Part shown: positions 59,422 to 64,000 of the stretch, in pieces
Numbering within the stretch: position 1 is the first letter of the stretch
Layout of the letters: each line of letters begins with the position of its first letter
Assembly: GCA_003313425.1 (NCBI GenBank)
Contig: NHZP01000032.1
Coordinates: forward strand, 186,001 to 250,000
DNA: 64,000 nucleotides
Reading direction: 5' to 3'
From: Pseudopyrenochaeta lycopersici
Taxonomy: Eukaryota > Ascomycota > Dothideomycetes > Pleosporales > Pseudopyrenochaetaceae
The notes under the pieces: model-generated
What the model was told of the DNA's origin: nothing
Database searches by the model: none
Seen by the model: only the letters and a program-made list of their open reading frames with translations
Translations under genes and position numbers: made by a program

Positions 59422-60074
59422 GCTCAACGACCAACGAACCAGTACAGTGTTTGGCACTCTGATATCAATATGTGATGAATGATGCCAGCCAGCTGAGCAT
59501 CGAGATGCGATAGTGGATGATGTTGATGATGGACGGATGGATGGGTGGATGGAGGGAACAGCTGATGACGATGCCTAAATGCGGAGATCTGGGGGTGCGC
59601 CGCAGTTGGCGCGGAAACGGGTCCTTGCAGGGGGCCTGTGCACCGAAGAGCCGCAACTTCTAAGACTACCGGTATCTCATCTTGAATACAACCACCAACA
59701 ACCATTAGAGACTGTTTAGTGTATATGTACCCGGGACGTACATGAACCAACGTACATCCCCCCGTAGCGGAACAGCACCTGTAGCGTGAGGGTGACATTA
59801 TTCTCTTCGCGAGTGCTTTGTGTGCGCCCGATCACACCACTGTGGCTAATTATTTCATATCGCATGGCCAGCTCCTGCTTGAGCGTTTATGGCATCTTAC
59901 ATAGACTGGAACCATCTATGCATGTTGTTTATCTGATTAGGGACACCTACAAAAGAGCCACAGCTCTGATATTGACTAGGCCGCTCTGGATTTAGCCCGG
60001 GTTGCCCCTCCGAACCCTGTGCTCAATGAACATCCACTCGAGTCAATAGTCGCCACACCAACATCCATCATATC
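59422..60074. promoter_or_regulatory. Divergent promoter region between two peptidase genes
   Basis: 653 bp between the starts of the M13 and M24 genes. It contains a pyrimidine/purine-skewed stretch with ggatggatgg repeats at 59530-59550. No known operator is identified. Confidence 0.4.
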
Positions 60075-61545
60075 ATGAAAGCACAAACATCCCTCTCGCT
60101 ATTTACAGGGTCTCGTTCGCACACAAAAGCTCCTTCCAGATTTCGAGGGCTCATTATTGTGGCCATTAGCGGGGCCGTCCTTCTGTGGGTATGTGAAGTT
60201 ATTGACCATCAGCAACTTTATACTAAATGGCAAGAACATTTTCCCTTCAGTTACACGTGATTTGGGCCCCTTTCGCTCGAAACAGGACCAATTTCGCACA
60301 TGCGCTATCGATACCTACCTCGCGACTGGCCTTGGGTTTCTTGATACTGCCGAGCGGCCTCCACTAGCAGAATATGTACTTCGGAGAAATAATCTCGCAA
60401 AGGCTTTGAGTGTAGATGGTGTGGACGGCTTCATTGTCGAACCTGGCTTTACATTCAGTTACTATGCAAATATAACGCAATCACAATGGGAGCCTTGGGA
60501 GCCAGAGGAACGCCCATTCCTCATGGTCATCAGACCTGAAAGGTTACCCAATGGAGAAATAATTGCTAACACGTCTTTCCTTGTTCCAGCGTTCGAGGAA
60601 GAGCGCGCTCGACTACTCAGTATGCCCTTCGAAGAATACATCCATACAATAACATATGAAGAGCACTGGGATTACTATGCAACACTCTATACTTCCGCGG
60701 TCTGGGGCGACACGCTATCTCCAATCATTATGGTTGATGATGAGATACGTGATTTTATTCAGCGTGGACTGTCTTCCACTGGATTCACTGTCACAGGGCT
60801 CAGCGGCGAAATCGAGGCTGTAAGGCAAGTCAAAACGGATCGCGAACTCGGGATCCTGAAAGCAGTCAATACAGGCACAGTGGAAGCAATTCGGGCTATG
60901 CGACTCTGTTTATATCCCGGCGTGATAGAAAATCAAGTCAGAAGTGTTCTCGACGACACTTTGCGAGCTGCGGGATTCACCCCATTCTTCGACCTTGTCC
61001 AGTTTGGCAAGTCCGCAGCCCTACCTCATGGCGGTTATGATGGAACGCGGAAGCTCGAAGACGGAATGTTGATTTTGATTGACGTCGGTGCGCACTTGTA
61101 TGGGTACAGCAGCGATGTCACAAGGACTTTCTACCCTCCGTTCTTTCACAGCCCGCCAGCCCCGACCTCCAACATTACCGAACAGCTCAACGTTTGGCAC
61201 CTCGTATCGGAGGCGCAAGACGCCGCTATAAAAGCCATGGTGCCAAATAATACGGCAGCATTGGTTGACATTGCCGCTCGCGAAGTCATCGAGGCAGCTG
61301 GCTACGGAAAATACTTCACCCACCGTTTGGGCCATGGTATCGGTATCAAGGCACATGAGAGTCCATACCTCAATAAAGGCAACTTTGGAGCAGTTCTGCG
61401 CCCTGGGATGGTGTTTACCGCTGAACCTGGAGTATATGTGTTTGGCGATTTCGGTGTGAGACTTGAAGACGTGCTGCTTGTGAGGGAAGATGGAGGGGCT
61501 GAAAGTCTTAGTGGTGCGTTTGCAAAGGGGCCTTGGGAGCCGTAA
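60075..61545 (+). CDS. M24 peptidase (Xaa-Pro aminopeptidase/creatinase-like), membrane-anchored
   Basis: Metallopeptidase of the pita-bread fold, probably releasing N-terminal residues before proline. Exons 60075-60192 and 60251-61545 (1413 nt, 470 aa) with a 58-nt intron (60193-60250, donor GTGAAG, acceptor CTTCAG, phase 1). An N-terminal hydrophobic segment (GLIIVAISGAVLLW, about 25-38) suggests a type II anchor. The creatinase N domain follows (LAEYVLRRNNLAKAL, VDGFIVEPGFTFSYYAN). The metal site is complete: LIDVG Asp about 317, SSDVTRT Asp about 328, HRLGHG His about 401, TAEPG Glu about 431, RLEDV Glu about 445. GDTLSPIIMVDDE and similar lie between. Paired with the M13 gene it could complete peptide breakdown at the cell surface; this is inference. 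Confidence 0.92.
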
Positions 61546-61995
61546 TGTCACTGCTCATGATTTATCTTTGTATCTCATTTGGACGCATACTCGATGTGTG
61601 CGATAATGGTTCCTTCAAGAACGAACAAACTGTTGGTGTCCGCTTAACCGAGCGAGCAAGTGATATTACGCACCTGGCGGAGCTGTGTAGCTTTATGATC
61701 TGCCGCTTCTCCTTTCTTATGCTTAAGAATAGCTTAACCTATTGCTGACGATATGAGGAGAACTAATAACATCCATGTGGGAATCCACGTTCGTTTAGAG
61801 AAACATTCTCGTTAATACGGATCATATCATTGCGAAGATCACCATCAGTACCACACAAGTCGAAGCAAATGTTTGGGATGTATTGTTCTCGGCTACAAGG
61901 TGCTGCCACATTATCAACAAACGACGCTAGATCTATGTAAATGAAGGTCTTGGAGAACAGCATCGTGCTTACATATGCCGCGCGGACAAGTTGAT
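61546..61995. other. Intergenic stretch
   Basis: About 450 bp between converging genes. Nothing is recognised. Confidence 0.5.
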
Positions 61996-64000
61996 TTAGG
62001 TAGGCACCGCACCGCTACAGACAGGTTCATTAGAGGCAGTCCTAATAGGAACAATTGTAATATCGTCCAGTGCGAACAGCGGCAGTCCAGCGGCAGCATT
62101 GCAAGCAGCCTCAATCACAAGTCCCGCGTTGCTATTTGATCGAACAGTGTAAATACCTCGGCCAGTACCGACAACATGCCAGTTATTGGTAGTCGAACCG
62201 GTGGGCCTTAGATCTCCCAAGACTTGGCCTTGGTAAGCAATCCTGAAGCGGCAATCGTTGGATGCACGATATGACTTGGCCCACATATTGATGGTGACCT
62301 GTGTTCCCGCGGGGATGTTTGGCTGTTGTGTGAGCTGTATATTTGCGTTGCCACTGGAGGTAGTGCCACGGGCGAGAAGGCCGTATGATCCTGAGTGGGC
62401 TGAGACATTTGACTGTGAGAAGGACAGTCTAGTGGAAGTATATACCCATCCCGCAGTGACTGGAGACTCAAAGTCACCATTTGAAACGTAGTTGGATGGC
62501 GCGTTAATGCAGGGAGGAGTCGCAGATGAGCTCGGAGATGGGGTTAGCGTTGTGTATGTAGGAGATGATGCCGTTGAAGATACAGCTACGCTTGAAGATA
62601 TTGACGAGAGTGAAGCTGTGGTGCTTGAAAGAGGAGACATTAAAGTAGATGATATGACTGAGGTCGACGATAAAGGACTAGTAGTGCTCGAGTCTGAAGG
62701 TGTCTGGCTCGCGCTAGAGCTGGCACTTGAGCTTGGTGTCTCCTGGGTCGAGCTCGAGCTAGATGCTTGTGTAGAGCTAGAACTGGAATTGAAACTTGAA
62801 CTTGGTGCCTCGGTGGAGCTGGAGCTGGAACTGGAACTTGGTATATTGGTAGAACTGGAGCTTGAGAACTGGGTGTAACTAGAGCTTGATAACTCGGCGG
62901 AACTGGAGCTCGATATCTGGGTAGAACTGGAACTCGGTACCTCAGTAGAGCTGGAGCTGGTGTGGGAGTCGGATACCTGGGTGGAGCTAGAGCTGGAACT
63001 GAAACTTGATATATGGGTAGAACTGGAGCTTGATAACTCGGCGGAACTGGAGCTCGATATCTGGGTGGAACTGGAGCTCAATATCTGGGTAGAACTGGAG
63101 CTCGGTACCTCAGTAGAGCTGGAGCTGGAATGGGAGCTCGATACCTGGATGGAGCTAGAGCTGGAACTAGAGATTGGTGCCTCAGCAGAGCTGGAGCTGA
63201 AACTGGAACTTGGTATATAGGTAGAACTGGAACTCGATATCTGGGTGGAACTAGAGCTGGAGCTTAGTATCTCAGTGGAGCTAGAGCTGGAATAGGAGCT
63301 GGATAAATGCGTGAACCTAGAACTTGAGATCCGGGTGGAGCTAGAGCTGGAGCTTGGTGTAGTCGAAGCTATTAATGGACTAGCGCTAGAAAGTTCGGTG
63401 GAGCTAGAGCTTGAGGCTTTGGAGCTCGTTGTTGTACTCGCGGTGGAAGATTCTGTTGAGACAGAGCTTGAACCTGACCTTAGCTCTAGAGCACTTGAGC
63501 TTAAGGCTGAGGATGACATTGTGGAACTGAAACCCGGACCTGGAGACAATATCAAGAAAGAGAAAGCACCGTCACACTTTCCAAAGGTTGCCTGACAGTT
63601 GTCACCGCAATAGTCTTTGGTGCTCCCACAATAACCATATCTGGAAGCAATAAGTAAAAGATCGACTGCGCTGAGTTACATTACGTACTGCGAACAGCAA
63701 TCACCCCATTGGGATCCGATGCAGTTGAAGCCGCCTGCAGCACCCCGAGAAAGACCGCAGCGAGCATTTGTTGAGATTTTGATAGTAGGAGAGGGTGCAA
63801 CAGTAGTAGTAGAAGCGCGAGTAACTGTTGAGAGGGTGGTAGCGTCGCGAAGTGGAGAAGGAACAGGAGAATTGCAAGTTCCGAAGGCCGAATTGCATCC
63901 AGCACCGCACTACAAAACATAGTATTAGTGAAGAACTACGTTCAACAAACACAACTAATACGAATGCTTACGTATGCTGAAGTGCGACCGCACCATCCAT
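61996..64000 (-). CDS. Chitin-binding (CBM18), Ser/Thr-rich mucin-like secreted protein, 5' end outside window
   Basis: Surface or wall protein, partial at the right edge. Exons visible on the minus strand: 63972->64000, 63689-63909, 61996-63640; introns 63910-63971 (donor GTAAGC) and 63641-63688 (donor GTACGT). Two hevein-like CBM18 modules are seen: one ending WCGRTSAYCGAGCNSAFGTC, and one with RCGLSRGAAGGFNCIGSQWG, DCCSQYGYCG and DYCGDNCQATFGKC. After a short hydrophobic stretch (SFLILSPG) comes a Ser/Thr-rich region of about 330 residues made of SSSSTEVP / SSSSTQIS / SSSSAELS units. The last 150 residues form a globular domain (NYVSNGDFESPVTAGWVYTS, VTINMWAKSYR, FALDDITIVPI) similar to CBM4/9-type jelly-roll modules. 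The linker is likely O-glycosylated. Chitin-binding is expected from CBM18; the role of the C-terminal module is a guess. Confidence 0.85.
62730..63400 (-). repeat. Coding minisatellite of the Ser-rich linker
   Basis: Short in-frame repeat units encode SSSSTxxx blocks. On top of these, a larger segment of about 144 bp (48 codons) is repeated in tandem: the word GAGCTTGATAACTCGGCGGA occurs at 62882 and again at 63026 on the plus strand. Such arrays change copy number by slippage or unequal exchange. Confidence 0.8.

Noticed and set aside
1..64000. tRNA, rRNA and CRISPR features
   Set aside because: Scanning for T-loop words (GTTCGAATC types) gave only hits without matching stems; no rRNA or regular spacer arrays were seen. 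A covariance-model scan would be decisive.

Overview
The window reads as a chromosome segment of a filamentous ascomycete, most probably a Dothideomycete of the Pleosporales type. The genes carry short (about 36-86 nt) introns with GT(A/G)AGT-like donors and CTAAC-type branch points. The families are typical fungal ones: a CFEM/PTH11-like receptor, a TRI12-type efflux pump, several MFS permeases, a CVNH lectin-like protein, CBM18 modules and a fungal transcription factor. Gene-bearing DNA of balanced composition alternates with extremely AT-rich blocks that look destroyed by repeat-induced point mutation (RIP). I cannot name the species from sequence alone.

Layout. (1) 1-11.76 kb: a TRI12-type MFS pump cut by the left edge, a long gene-poor stretch, a CFEM receptor of the PTH11 class (6053-7611) and a seven-span membrane protein of unknown role (10517-11758). 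(2) 11.76-31.7 kb: a mosaic of three AT-rich, RIP-like blocks. They hold relics (a GH32 fragment, a hAT transposase fragment) and two 424-bp fold-back elements. They surround intact islands: an aldehyde dehydrogenase facing an ABM-domain protein across a promoter region with a 16-bp tandem motif, and a six-exon MFS drug/polyamine transporter. (3) 31.7-36 kb: a sugar permease of the maltose type and a small secreted cysteine-rich protein. (4) 38.05-40.95 kb: an apparently recent, un-RIPped Mutator-like (MULE) DNA transposon with 9-bp target duplication and terminal repeats built from three iterons. (5) 41.4-51.2 kb: a transcription-factor-like protein without a visible zinc cluster, a secreted beta-propeller lactonase, a cyanovirin-N homologue and a coiled-coil protein of unknown role. 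(6) 51.5-64 kb: a dense run of a hexose-type permease facing a GH78 alpha-L-rhamnosidase, a membrane-anchored M13 (neprilysin-type) metallopeptidase facing a membrane-anchored M24 peptidase, and a chitin-binding, mucin-like surface protein cut by the right edge.

How they may work together. The permease/GH78 pair looks like a small rhamnoside-use module, in which glycosides are imported and cleaved inside the cell because the GH78 has no signal peptide. The ALDH/ABM pair looks like a small oxidative module in a hostile AT-rich environment. Receptor, effector-like protein, CBM18 protein and lactonase would fit a plant-associated life style; this is inference.

All splice sites were read by eye. 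Joined coding lengths divisible by three and family-consistent junctions support them, but none is backed by transcripts. The most unusual items are two GC-AG introns, a 19-nt microexon, the iteron-bearing MULE ends, the two equal-length fold-back elements, and the GH32 relic with two in-frame TAG codons, at least one where the family usually has Trp.
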